DNA of 24,530 nucleotides from Lingula anatina (taxonomy: Eukaryota > Brachiopoda > Lingulata > Lingulida > Lingulidae), in contig NW_019776024.1 of NCBI RefSeq assembly GCF_001039355.2, forward strand, positions 105,822-130,351, in the 5' to 3' direction. Within the stretch, counting starts at the first letter, position 1. Every line of letters begins with the position of its first letter. The notes beneath the pieces are model-generated. The model was not told where the DNA came from. It saw nothing but the letters and a program-made list of their open reading frames with translations, and did no database searches. Positions 12,339 to 22,488 of the stretch are shown in pieces. A program made the translations under genes and the position numbers.

Positions 12339-13514
12339 TCAGCTTGCTACACTGTTTAGTTGTCCCGATTGGCTGCTCGTGTGACCATTTTTCTGTTGTT
12401 TTAGATGCCAAATGTCCCTGTCCCCCTCCCGAGGGGAAACAAGAGAATGAAGTGTCACCAACCGATCTCTGTCACAACGCTCAAGTTTTGTCACATGCTC
12501 AAAACAACATGGCTGTGAAATGTCATTTTTCTTCGGTGGCTTGTAATGCCTCCGATTAGATCTGAGTTTCTTTTCTAACTCTTTCCTTTTCTTTCCCTTT
12601 TTCCTACTCACATTCAAGAGATCGTCCTCGGGATCGGATATTAAATCATGATAAGTCCTCTGAAACTCCGCCGCGGCGAACGCATCGTCAAAGCTTAGGC
12701 CGACGATCTTGGTGTGATCTGTGGAGAGATGAAGGGTGTGAAAATTTGGGTGTGGCGACTTATAGTTTGTGAGATGATCGATAGAGTCCCTCCAAAGAAT
12801 AAACCCCGTGCCTCTCTCAGCTAGAATGATATGTAGTCGCCGCTTTCTGTGCCCTTCCCCCGTGTCCAGTAATAACAAGGGGATTCCCGAATGTGCTAGG
12901 GTCCAAGAGTCTACCGTGGCGCTGCCTTTCAGCGTCCCAAAGTACAGATTAGCAAGACCTTGGCAACATATCACGTCCGTTTTCAAACTTTTATAGAAGG
13001 ACTCCACTTGTCCGATGTCGTCTTCGGTAATTTCATCAACCTCCTCCAGGCCCGTCATGAGTGTGCTTTCTTGTTTCCCACCTGCGGCTGTCTGTGCCTG
13101 CTGCGGCTGCTGTTGACAGAATACATTATTCTCCACGAAGGCGGTTTTTACCTTGCCTAATGAGTCATACTTTTCCGTGATCACTTTGGCCGCAACTTCG
13201 CCATCTTTCTTGGTTGAATGCTGTTCATGTTGCGGCTGTTGTTGCGAGGTCATTATATCAGCCGGTTGGACAAGAGAAGAAGGCGAGGAGTAAAGGGGTT
13301 CTTTACCATCTGCTACAGGCGTCAGCGGAACATCAGTGAATTCCAACACACGGCTACGTCTGTTTAAATTCTTCCTCTCCTGCGTCCCGGTGGGGTCACC
13401 TCCCTCTCCCGTCTCCGGTGGTGGCACGGGGATGTTTTGAAAGTGCAGTATATCCAACTCCTCCTCTATTCTGGACAGCCGCCAGTTTTGCATGACGCGT
13501 TTGATATACGACAT
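12339..13514 (-). CDS. WASP-like protein with EVH1/WH1-like domain and CRIB-like motif, single exon
   Basis: The frame encodes 391 residues from the first in-frame ATG (AAAACCATGT, A at -3) to TGA. The N-terminal 160 residues look disordered: VPPP (30-33), two Gln-rich patches (90-100 and 133-141) and an acidic patch (155-169). Residues about 183-296 resemble an EVH1/WH1 domain: ANLYF (188-192), Trp204, Trp241, FHTLHL (258-263), GLSFDD (272-277) and AAAEF. These align by eye with the FHTF, GLNF and EA-F positions of WASP. A Lys/Arg-rich stretch (304-330) follows, then ISQPCCFEH (332-340), which fits the CRIB core I-S-x-P-x-x-F-x-H but lacks the final H-V-G. EVH1-basic-CRIB is the order of the N-terminal half of WASP, whose CRIB binds Cdc42. 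No VH2, central or acidic (VCA) region follows, so direct Arp2/3 activation is not expected. A Rho-GTPase effector or scaffold role is inference. I do not recognise a named orthologue. The coding region has no intron. Confidence 0.85.
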   Translation of the reverse strand: MSYIKRVMQNWRLSRIEEELDILHFQNIPVPPPETGEGGDPTGTQERKNLNRRSRVLEFTDVPLTPVADGKEPLYSSPSSLVQPADIMTSQQQPQHEQHSTKKDGEVAAKVITEKYDSLGKVKTAFVENNVFCQQQPQQAQTAAGGKQESTLMTGLEEVDEITEDDIGQVESFYKSLKTDVICCQGLANLYFGTLKGSATVDSWTLAHSGIPLLLLDTGEGHRKRRLHIILAERGTGFILWRDSIDHLTNYKSPHPNFHTLHLSTDHTKIVGLSFDDAFAAAEFQRTYHDLISDPEDDLLNVSRKKGKKRKELEKKLRSNRRHYKPPKKNDISQPCCFEHVTKLERCDRDRLVTLHSLVSPREGDRDIWHLKQQKNGHTSSQSGQLNSVAS

Positions 13515-13560
13515 GGTTTTTATTATTAACAAGATCCTGACCTATGACGTAGCTTTCTAG
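13515..13560 (-). promoter_or_regulatory. Possible 5' leader exon start with splice acceptor
   Basis: Upstream of the ATG, the - strand reads GGTTTTTCCTGCAG and then CTAGAAAG. This is a good 3' splice-site pattern ending at 13561, and would put 46 leader bases before the ATG and a non-coding exon further upstream. No matching donor was chosen with confidence, so a continuous leader is equally possible. Confidence 0.35.
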
Positions 13561-13902
13561 CTGCAGGAAAAACCATTAAAGGGGCAAGTAAAAACACCCC
13601 ATTTACATGCCTGAAGGCGGGTTTTAATAGAAGATAAAAGGCTTCGTCGGAGTGGTGGCCAACTGACAAGAAATCTTCAGGTGTAAGACAATTATCCTTC
13701 CGTAATAATGCTAGGTGTTTTGTCCAGTCCAATCTCCAGTCTATCTCTCAGAAAAATCTGAAAAGATAAAATATACCGCTGCTCAATCAATGCATCAAAG
13801 CTACTTACTGCCTCTCTCACATACTCTAAAAATAACCTGAGACGGAGGAGAAAAAAAAAGGATGAACCAGACCACCGTAAAAACAGCTGCCGTCAGTGTA
13901 TT

Positions 13903-13924
13903 TTTATCTTTTTTTAAAGATAAA
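13903..13924. repeat. A/T-rich perfect hairpin, 9-bp stem
   Basis: TTTATCTTT, a four-T loop, then AAAGATAAA. It lies between the TATA-like box and the coding start of the EVH1/CRIB-like gene. Its low complexity makes chance a fair explanation. Confidence 0.4.
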
Positions 13925-13974
13925 TTCTAAAATGTCAAAGTTACTTGGCTCCTGGAAAATAAAACGATGGCCCC

Positions 13975-13980
13975 TTTATA
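13975..13980 (-). promoter_or_regulatory. TATA-like box upstream of the EVH1/CRIB-like gene
   Basis: The - strand reads TATAAAGGGG, a strong TATA-box match. Transcription would start near 13950, giving a leader of about 430 bases before splicing. That fits the acceptor-like site at 13561. No initiator element was identified. Confidence 0.25.
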
Positions 13981-14803
13981 TGTCAGTGTGCATAATCTAA
14001 TGAGTTGTAGCGGGAGAAAATCTAAAATTAACATTGTCACGAAAGGAAATTAACGAATTTAATAAACAAAAATTCAAACCTCATATTTAACCGCGGTTTA
14101 CCACTTTGAGGAAGAAATTGATCTAAATGCTCTAAGTGGGGTCGTCCTTGTTTTATCAAAATCATGATCGGAATAAATAAACAGTGAGAAAGTCAGAATG
14201 ACTTGGCGTTTACAACTACTGCACTCTTTGCACGGTAAATCACTGAAAACAACAGACACTAAAACCCAGTTAGCTGGCCCGTGACGAAATGCTCAGACTG
14301 TTCAAAGCACATTGCAACAGTTGCGATTCTCAGCACAATATTACCAAACATGGTCAACCAAAAACACCACAGGAAGCTTTTTACTCATTTAACCCAGATG
14401 CTAAAGTAAGGGTAATATAAATGTATTTCATATTACTGATTATCTTCATTGAAAATAAAAATTAACATATTCTTCAGCAATGTACGCGAACTAGCAAAAA
14501 AAGCAAACGCGTTTGTAAGCATTTAAAATGCTTAAAACTAGAACCGAATGAACTTGTTACCGATTATACGCTATTTACTTAGACCTTACTCTTCTTTTTT
14601 CACCTTGAACTTTTTATGTAGTTCTCCTGGAAATTTTCCATTCAGGAAAGGCACAACTTATGCATTGTTTATCAACAGAAATTAGACATCTGAGAAGTTT
14701 TCTTGGCGAGCTCTTGTCCTTTGCGTCTTAGCTATCTCTTTTTCCAGGAATCGCAAATGAATCGCATACAAATTGGGTCTGTCTGTGTCCGCACTAGTGA
14801 TTA

Positions 14804-14820
14804 CTAATCTGTCAGATTAG
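14804..14820. repeat. 17-base perfect inverted repeat
   Basis: CTAATCTG, one T, then CAGATTAG: eight-base arms that are exact complements. This could be a palindromic binding site or chance. Confidence 0.45.
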
Positions 14821-15516
14821 ACTTTGAAGATGTACTTTTATTAGTCACGTACGTTTTCAGTTTTTGATGTATTTCTTTGAGATCAATTTCAGATTAGCTT
14901 CATTATTACTAAGAGTCTTGAACATATTTCAACGCACACAAGCTCGATTGTTCTGAACAAAGCCGGGATTTAAACAAGGAGAGGATGGTAGGAGATGGCA
15001 AAAACAGCAAGAAAAAGAAGCTAAACAAACAGCCGCCCGTCAAAAAACAACTGTCAAAAATACTAAACAACACCTACCATTTAGGGCAGCAGTCCAAGTT
15101 TTTTCTATTAGTAAGCGCTACCTCCGCGCCGCAGTGACATTTAAAGACGTTATATTTAGCTACAGGTAACCCTTGTTAAACTCGGAAAAAAGTGATGGCG
15201 CTATTGGCTTTCAATTAGATTCTCATTAGGGCTGTCTCTTGGACTGTTTACCCGGAAAGTGGCTCCCGGGGTGTCGAGGGCGACGGGTCACCAATTACTA
15301 GGTAAAACCCTACCAGAAATTTTGCTCCTGAGGTTGTCAAAACAGAAGCCATCTTATTCCTTCAAATAGACCGATGATGGCGTTAGTACAAAACTGTTTC
15401 CTTTATTGTTTTTTTTTTCCAAAGAATTAGACAGTGAATAGAGGCCAACATTGACAGGCAAAAAATTAATTACTGGAAGCCCTATCTGGTTCTCATGACC
15501 AATGTTGAGGTTTATG

Positions 15517-15534
15517 GCATCATCCTGATGATGC
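15517..15534. repeat. 18-base inverted repeat
   Basis: GCATCATC, CT, then GATGATGC: exact eight-base arms separated by two bases. No associated gene is seen. Confidence 0.45.
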
Positions 15535-16856
15535 GTCAGCGTATTGAGGGGGCGAGACGAATATGACGAAGGTCGTATCCTACAATGCGTTCTTTCCATG
15601 GTTACGCATCTTCATAGTAGCTATACACCAATATAGCGTCACCAATGAATGTTTTACACGTTTGCCGTAAGATTTGATATGTTATGAAGTATTTCAGCAA
15701 CTTTCGGCGATTGCCAGTTAATTTTTTTTTCGAACGAGATACACGTAAAGATCATATCGGAAATGCGGCGCATATAGCATTAGGATACCTTCAGATTCCG
15801 CTACAAGAACTAACACGCTGCGACATCTAACACAATCTTGGCAGTGGTTGATCTTGCCTCTGCACCCTTCTGCCTAAGAAAATGCTTTCAAACATCACAG
15901 GCGAATCGAAATGGATTTCAACAGCACTTCTGTTGTGCTCCCTTAGTTGCGGTCAACTATGGCCGTACTTGACCAATGTCTACTGTCACCAGTGCCGATT
16001 TCATTTGCAAACGTTTCACTATGACAGCTGATATATTTAGCTGTCTTTTAGGCAAATCCTATTGAGAAAAAGAACTATCGGCAGTAAGGTAGACGCTTTG
16101 GTAGTATTCTAAAAGGTGCTTAGCGAATGAACAAAACATAAGGCAATGAAAGAGATGAGCGCAATCATAGATGAGCACAATTACCATATAATATTATCAA
16201 TCAGCCATTAAAGAACCCAGAGTCATTAAAAGAACAAGCTGAAATCGTCATCTTGAGGACCAAAGTAAATCATCTTGGCTCACACCTGCTGGGCTGGACC
16301 AGTTTAAACACATATACGTTACTTTGTAAAGAGCAGCTGACAGTGCGCTGGTGTCAGAGCGAACCAGACTTGAAACTGTTTTTGACTTGTGCAAACGGAC
16401 CTTAAATGAGTCATCGTCATTCTAATTAGCATGCTCCTAGAAACCCAGGAAATTGATAAATACGAATGCTAAGCAAACATTTGATCTCTTATTCCATCTC
16501 CATCAAGGCATCCGGGGCCACTTAGTTTCTTTGTCCGTGTTTTATTTAGTCCGATTTCAGTATCTTTCAGTGCGTTGGGTTTGTTGAAAAAAAAAGCCTA
16601 CCTGGCGTTCTAGGCACGTTGTTGTATGCAAAGACAGTTTTGCTGTGTCAGTGTTATAAACGAGTAAGCTTGCCATTTCAGTGTCCAATTCTTATGAAAA
16701 TTTATGCTATTCCTTGCTTTATGAAAATAATGCTTTTACGTGTAGTTCTGTTAGGCAAAAGGTGGAATAAAGTAAATGTGCTTTGCTAGGTTTTGGTCAT
16801 ATTATGATATTTTTCTAGATATCATTTACGTCAACACTGTACTTAAAGTTAGATTT

Positions 16857-16960
16857 CATGACATCTATATACTTGTCGCCAGTCCTTCACTGGGAATACT
16901 TTGCATATCACCTGCGTGCTATAGATGTCTTGGTTGTGCCAAACCAGCTGAGCTATGGAC
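16857..16960 (-). repeat. tRNA-like relic with flanking inverted repeat, possible SINE head
   Basis: Read on the - strand from 16958, the sequence begins CCATAGCTCAGCTGGT, which matches the A-box of a Pol III tRNA promoter (TAGCTCAGCTGG). About 35 bases later GCACGCAGG resembles the lead-in to a B-box, but GGTTCGA is not preserved and the T-arm does not pair. A 10-base inverted repeat (GACATCTATA at 16860-16869, TATAGATGTC at 16920-16929) overlaps it. It is not a functional tRNA; a decayed tRNA-derived SINE is the likeliest reading. Confidence 0.25.
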
Positions 16961-19900
16961 AAGTTTGAAAACTACGACGGTTTTCTGACAATATGTGTGG
17001 TTAAAATGTGCTTTGATCTTTCACATACCTGTCCCTGTCTACAGTGTTAAAGGCTACTTGTAAGGTACTTAAGGTGCGGTTGATCACGGTCATCACGAGA
17101 GCGGCGTACCCTGGCGAGCAGTGGCTAACTACAATGCGATGAGTTTTGTCAGTAAATGCTTGTGTTTTAAATAAAATTTACAGGTTTTTGAACTTATAAA
17201 TGGGCAAAAGACATCAATTTTCACTACTATACTTTAAAAACTGAAAATTATTTCATTATTTGCAAGGTTAATGGTCATTCAGTTTTTCATACAAAATAAG
17301 TCTCCAATTTCTTTTTTCAGTCTTTCTCCTGTATAGATAATACTCTAATAGGTAAGCCACCTATTTATAAAAACCTTAAAACCACGATCAACACAAAGTA
17401 CTGGATATATTTTTCCTTTTTTTGCTAAACCGCAGACAGCAATCTAACCATCCTACCCAATGCCCAATACAGGTTTCTCGCTGAACGTGCCCGTTAATGG
17501 GACCATAAACCTCGGTATGTGACAGGGTTATAAAGGCCGGTAATAACGTTAGGTATAATCTTTCTAGTTCCATGGGTCAGTTGCTGTAAACTTGTCACAC
17601 ACTGACACTGCCCGGTGACACGCACAGCCGGCATGTACCGAAATCTGGGTGCAAGTCCAGGAATGTCCCACAACCGGATGTTGCCTTGGTCAGCTAGTGG
17701 AACATTTATCTCTCCCCCCCCAGCGGTCCCCCTCAAATCAACAAACCCTTCTTAGTATACAAATACCCTCTACCAGGGCCGTAAAATCTCTAACGCGAGA
17801 AAAGTGCCATGAATTAACGAAAGACATGTCTCTAAATATCTAATGAAAAAACAATCTGTAGCTCTGGAAGACGGTAGCCTAGTAAACAAAACTATAATGA
17901 ACTAATTTGTGTTTCCACAGTTAACCTAAGCTGTCGCCATGGGCGTGACACCAGTCACTGGTCTCTGCAAGCAAATACATCCTCATATATTTTTTATACC
18001 GTGTGCCAATATTCCCATATATTATACAATGATATGAATGAAGACAACATACACCAATGTATACTGCCATTAACCAATACAATATCTTACTCATAATACC
18101 TGGATACCCTTTAAAAAGGTAAAGCCAGACAGGTAACAGCTGGAACATATCTCTCCTTCAAGGATTACTGTACAAATATGAAACCAAAACACAACCTGGT
18201 GAGTGAATTTACAGATTTATACGTGAAAGTTACTCACGAGAAGTTGGGCATAAATCTTAGCATACACACACAAAAACTTCCCAAATTAAATAATTCAGGG
18301 GCGCATGTAATTACTCAGAAGCCGAGCTTCTTTGTCCGCCTTGTGTATCTGTAATCCATTACACCATATGTCGAATATATCACTTGTGCACACCTGGCCC
18401 GCGAAACCTTTCATCTCAAGAAATAAAAAGGAGGTAATAAATCAAGTGCAACTCGCTCCACGTGGTACTCTTACATTATGGACGCTTACGTTGTAGTAAG
18501 TGTCCAGTGCTGGTCAGTTATATCCCGTCTGACCTCAATGAAAATACCGCATTAATTATGTATAGCATTCAAAACGCATACCTACGCTGCACAGGTATAT
18601 GTAGATGACCACAGGAATGAACGTAGTTATCTAATATCGTCCGGAGAATTGCAGCCAAATGCAAAGGGGCCGGTGTGTTAAAAGTAAATGCCTAATATTT
18701 ACTGTTTGGAAAGCTGGTCCATTCATCAAGAATTTGTGTCTATATGCAGTGTTTGGTATTTACATTTTAGGGGTATTGGAGAAGATCTAAACTAAAAGCG
18801 TAGTTTGCTTTTAGCATAGCTGACACAATACCCTAAATCCACGCAGAAGTCAGATGACCCGGTCATACATTTGTCACAACTCAAACACAAAATGTGACCA
18901 AAACATACAACTGATACTCTGCAGCTATAGCCCAGTTTCGTCACGTTTAGTATCAAATTGAAAGAAATTGACTGAGGCCCTGGTAATAGTCTATAAACTA
19001 AAGCGACTAGAGCAACGACAGCTGGCATAGGAAAGGAGATATTGAGCATGCAAGAATACATACCACTCCCCCTTCCCGCCCATATCATTTCTAGTATGCA
19101 GTACGTTCGCATAATCCTTACGTGGCTTCAACGTCATTTCTCTGACAACTTCAACTATCTTGAACATCTAACCTTAACAGTAAGTAATCTGCAAAACCGC
19201 TTAACGATACAGAAATAGAAAACACGCTATCTTTGGTGTGGATCGGAATTTTCTGAAACCGTTTAAAAAACGTAGTTGTCGTTATTCCAGTATGAGTAAA
19301 TGTTAATATTAATACCCACAGTAGTCTGTGATAGTTTCTACACACACTAATATATAGCCATTATACTGTAACAGTAACACATGGACCCACGTGTCCGACA
19401 CCGTTGTGTTAATCAAATTTTTCAACAAAGTGGACAACAGCAAAGCTACTTAAGTCCGCGTTCTTTAAACATCCCGGCAGAAACCACCTTTAAACGAACT
19501 ATGTACCATGCTGCTGCACACAAATATGATAACAGCATTTCTGCATATGTACAGTCTTAATGTTATATGTGTACTGGTATGTAATATCATATGTATATTA
19601 GAATGGAGCATTTGGTACTGATATCCTGCATATTAGCAAGGGCAACGCGTGCATGCATACCTATCCCTATTAAAAAGTGAATTTAATTCCGAAGACAAGC
19701 ATTTTAATGTCCAATTTAACCTGTTACTACAGACACATGAGCGCTATATATGTACTTATAATGTTAAAGCACTGCTCCCTTGTAAATATAGCCTTGAAAA
19801 CAGGTACTGCCACTAGATTCCTGCCCAATACGTTCTTCAGGATTAATGCTAATATTTCTCCTTACCATGAACGAGTAGACTCCTCTACCTGGGGCCAAGG

Positions 19901-20340
19901 GTATTAAAAAGCTCCCCCTGTAACTCTGTACTATTCCCTCTCTGACGTTCACACAAATGACGGTTAGAGCTCAAGGATAGTAGAATGTTATTTTCGTCTG
20001 TAATAAATCACCCAAGTGGATCCTGCCACCCGTTAAACAGGTCAGCGGTGTGCTTTCAATATGTAATGTCAGTAGCCGAAATGCAAAGCAGCTTTACAGT
20101 TTTTCTTGCATCTGCATTCTCAGCTTCATAGGCAGGGAGAGGGGGGAGAGGGGGTGTGCCGAGCGAATCGCCCTCGAACTGCCCTTAAGCCAGAAAATAT
20201 CTGCTCTAAAGCAAAATTTGAGCTCTAGGTTTATGCCAACGCGTAGGCTACACTGTAAAAATGTCTATTTTCCCCTCCTTTGAAATTAATGGCTTTAGGC
20301 CTGATGCCTATGCTGATTCTTTTCAGTCAAAAGACTTAAT
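16961..20340. other. Non-coding region, no gene supported
   Basis: A relatively GC-rich, less repetitive patch spans about 17440-17740 and includes a C8 run near 17715. Frames on both strands there (17494-17736 on -, 17649-17843 on +) carry no domain I recognise. A 106-codon frame at 18792-19112 on the - strand is hydrophobic and Cys-containing, but has no homology I can name and no splice context. I treat the stretch as intergenic, possibly with old repeats. Confidence 0.45.
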
Positions 20341-20347
20341 AGTTTGT

Positions 20348-20412
20348 AAAAAAAAAAAAAAAAAATCCGCATTCTGGTAATTGTCTATTGGCCTAATTGT
20401 CTATTGGCCTAA
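20348..20412 (+). repeat. A18 run followed by a tandem 16-mer
   Basis: An uninterrupted A18 (20348-20365) is followed, after 15 bases, by two exact adjacent copies of TTGTCTATTGGCCTAA (20381-20396 and 20397-20412), then a partial GCCTAATTAGAC. Poly(A) next to a short tandem repeat resembles the 3' end of a retroposed element, but no element body or target duplication was found. Confidence 0.6.
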
Positions 20413-20579
20413 TGCCTAATTAGACAAGAACCCCCCTTCCGCACACGTCTTTTGGTAACATCCCAGGGGATGAAAAGCACACCCAGACAGTGAAGTGGAC
20501 TCGGGTTTGAATTGCCAATGTGTTTCACACTAAACAGTAAATAAACTTGCAATTTAAAGTCATCTTGGTGTAGGTAGGG

Positions 20580-20807
20580 GTGGGCTACGGGGTCATGTTA
20601 CGAATTGATCCTATTAACAAACACAGACCATCATGCACAGACTCTGGGACTGGAGATGGTGTTATTGTTGCTGCATGGGAGTCGATGTTTAGCTGGATCT
20701 TCTGGCACCAGGAAAAAATTAAACAAATAAATGGGAACAAATTGCTAATCGGACCACACTTGGACGTACATTGTCTGACCTCCACAATGACCGATCAGTT
20801 TTGGTAA
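20580..20807 (+). pseudogene. Possible decayed Tc1/mariner-like transposase fragment
   Basis: An open frame here gives, in order, HRPSC, GDGVIV, MFSW, INGN and LLIGPHL. Tc1-type transposases have a similar run in their catalytic core: a Cys-containing segment, then G-G-x-V-M-V-W-G-x-F-S-W, then after about 12 residues L-x-G-N and a D-H-L motif. The order and spacing agree approximately (10 residues between MFSW and INGN), but VMVWG is disrupted to VIVAAWES. No DNAPCH block or terminal inverted repeat was found. It may be chance resemblance. Confidence 0.2.
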
Positions 20808-22448
20808 CCTTTGGTCAATTTAGCAACGGTGTAAAAACTTTCCAATAGTTTCTTTTTAGCTGGAGTTACGACGCATCATGACTTTCCTTTTCACGGTTGA
20901 CTCATGTCCTCTGAAGTCCAAGTTCTACTTCCTTGGTCACATGCAACCGAAAGTAGCAAACAAAAAATCTTACCACATTGATTTCAGACAAAAGGAAGAA
21001 TATTGGCTACCTGACTGACAAACTGATATGCAACATTGCCAATAGCCTTTGGTAATACATTAATCAAATTACCGTGATTAGATCATGATATTCTCCAGGC
21101 TCTGTTCTATCTCTGTACCTGTTCCTGCTGTTATCGCCTAATGGATCATGTCTACGTCTACCAGTACAGGTAGGCCCATCCTGTGCAGCTACTGTGGTTC
21201 CATTATAATTCATCTCAATGTAGAATGTTTTAACATACTCAGTACTTAACACGTTTCTATTTATCTTCTGGTTTACCAACACAAAATACAAACCACATGT
21301 TCGTTGTTTTTATTTACACACCCCTCTTCTCCCCCACACACTGATTCAAACCACGGTCAGCCCCCATATGATGTTGGTCATTTGAATCCTGAGCATTCCC
21401 ATCAAAAAGATGCTTTAGAAGTATGCCCTACTCATTTGTTTCAGAACAAAATGTTCACGATTTTCTATACCCAAGAAGTACTCACCAATCAGCGGGTTCC
21501 CTATTTGATTCCGATTAACAAGCTGACACTGTACAATTGGGTATCTGTGTAAAAACTTATAAGAGTTAACGCACAGACGTCCCTAGGCCAGGGAAGTCTT
21601 TCGAAAGCGTCCAGACAAGCAGTTTGTAAATTCTTCAAGTAGAAAACACAACTCTCGTTATCTTACTTCCACTGGGTGTCAACTTTTTTCCTTTCCCTAG
21701 TCAAGACATCAAAGAAGCCGCACCGTAATAATACGTATAGTGCGACCGAGCGTTAACTTAGCTGTACTATATACAATATTGACTGCACCACTTCCAGGGT
21801 GACTCATTTGGCTTAGAATAATATTGACAACTGTGGATTCCAGATCGGCTTTTCCGTGTGTATAATAGCACAACAAAACCCACGTCCTCTGCCTCGACTC
21901 GCGGTAGGAAATTCCACCATATGCTATTAAGAGAGAATGTGTCATTGCCAGGGAAGATGCACTAATTGATTAACACTTAACCTTTACCTGATAACAGATG
22001 GCGTAACATGGTCCTTTTTGTGATAGAAAAGGCGCAATGAATAGTACGTCCGCATGAGCCTAATTATGATATTGGGATTTTCTAAGTGAAAAGGTGTGAG
22101 GTTTGGTGTGTCATGGAATGAATAATACCCCTTTACCTCTTTGCATTAATAAAAGCGTGTGATATGATCAGTTTATGTAATTCCATTGGTACATGTACAG
22201 CAATATCGTGGTGGCATACATAATCTGTTCTTCGAATTGTTAGAATAAGAAAGCGGGAATTCTTGAATTTAAGTCGTAAACAGCGGCAGTATCGTTTAAG
22301 TTAAAGATACACTACTTCTATTCCATTAACTTATTCTAATCTCTTTAGAATACAGTACGGCTCAATTAAATTAATTAATATTTTACCACTGAAACTCATT
22401 TGACAAGCCCTTACTCTCTTCAGGATTTACATGTAGCTATAGATATCT

Positions 22449-22488
22449 TCATTAGTTACATATACATTGTTTACATTGTTACTAATGA
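22449..22488. repeat. Imperfect hairpin, 12-bp arms
   Basis: TCATTAGTTACA (22449-22460) and TGTTACTAATGA (22477-22488) pair with one mismatch around a 16-base loop. A direct repeat of ACATTGTT lies inside. The stem is too short for a typical animal microRNA precursor; it could be the inverted terminus of a small element, or chance in AT-rich DNA. Confidence 0.4.

Larger units (their letters stand above)
13981..16855. other. Non-coding region, no gene supported
   Basis: No frame with coding character. The longest, 15354-15599 on the - strand, has no recognisable motif. The region contains short perfect inverted repeats, two of which are listed separately. A segment at 15230-15300 is locally GC-rich (around CCCGGGG) and is followed by a GTAAAA donor-like word, but I see no conserved peptide in it. 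Confidence 0.45.

Noticed and set aside
13515-13532. Extension of the WASP-like protein to a TTG at 13532
   Set aside because: TTG is not an expected start here, and the ATG at 13514 has a good context.
13526-13732. 68-codon open frame on the - strand upstream of the WASP-like gene
   Set aside because: It begins at TTG and not ATG, is in a different frame and has no domain; it is more likely leader or promoter sequence.
15882-16031. 49-codon + strand frame with a hydrophobic segment (STALLLCSLSCG) and several Cys
   Set aside because: It could suggest a small secreted peptide, but the hydrophobic core is weak and no exon or conservation evidence supports it.
17494-17736. 80-codon - strand frame containing IRLWDIPGL, reminiscent of a WD40 strand
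   Set aside because: A single short match with no repeated WD units around it; WD40 proteins need several blades.
18792-19112. 106-codon hydrophobic, Cys-containing open frame on the - strand
   Set aside because: No recognisable family, no signal-peptide pattern at its start and no splice partners; chance is the simpler reading.
22449-22488. Hairpin considered as a microRNA precursor
   Set aside because: The stem is about 12 bp, below the length of an animal pre-miRNA, and no known mature sequence was recognised.
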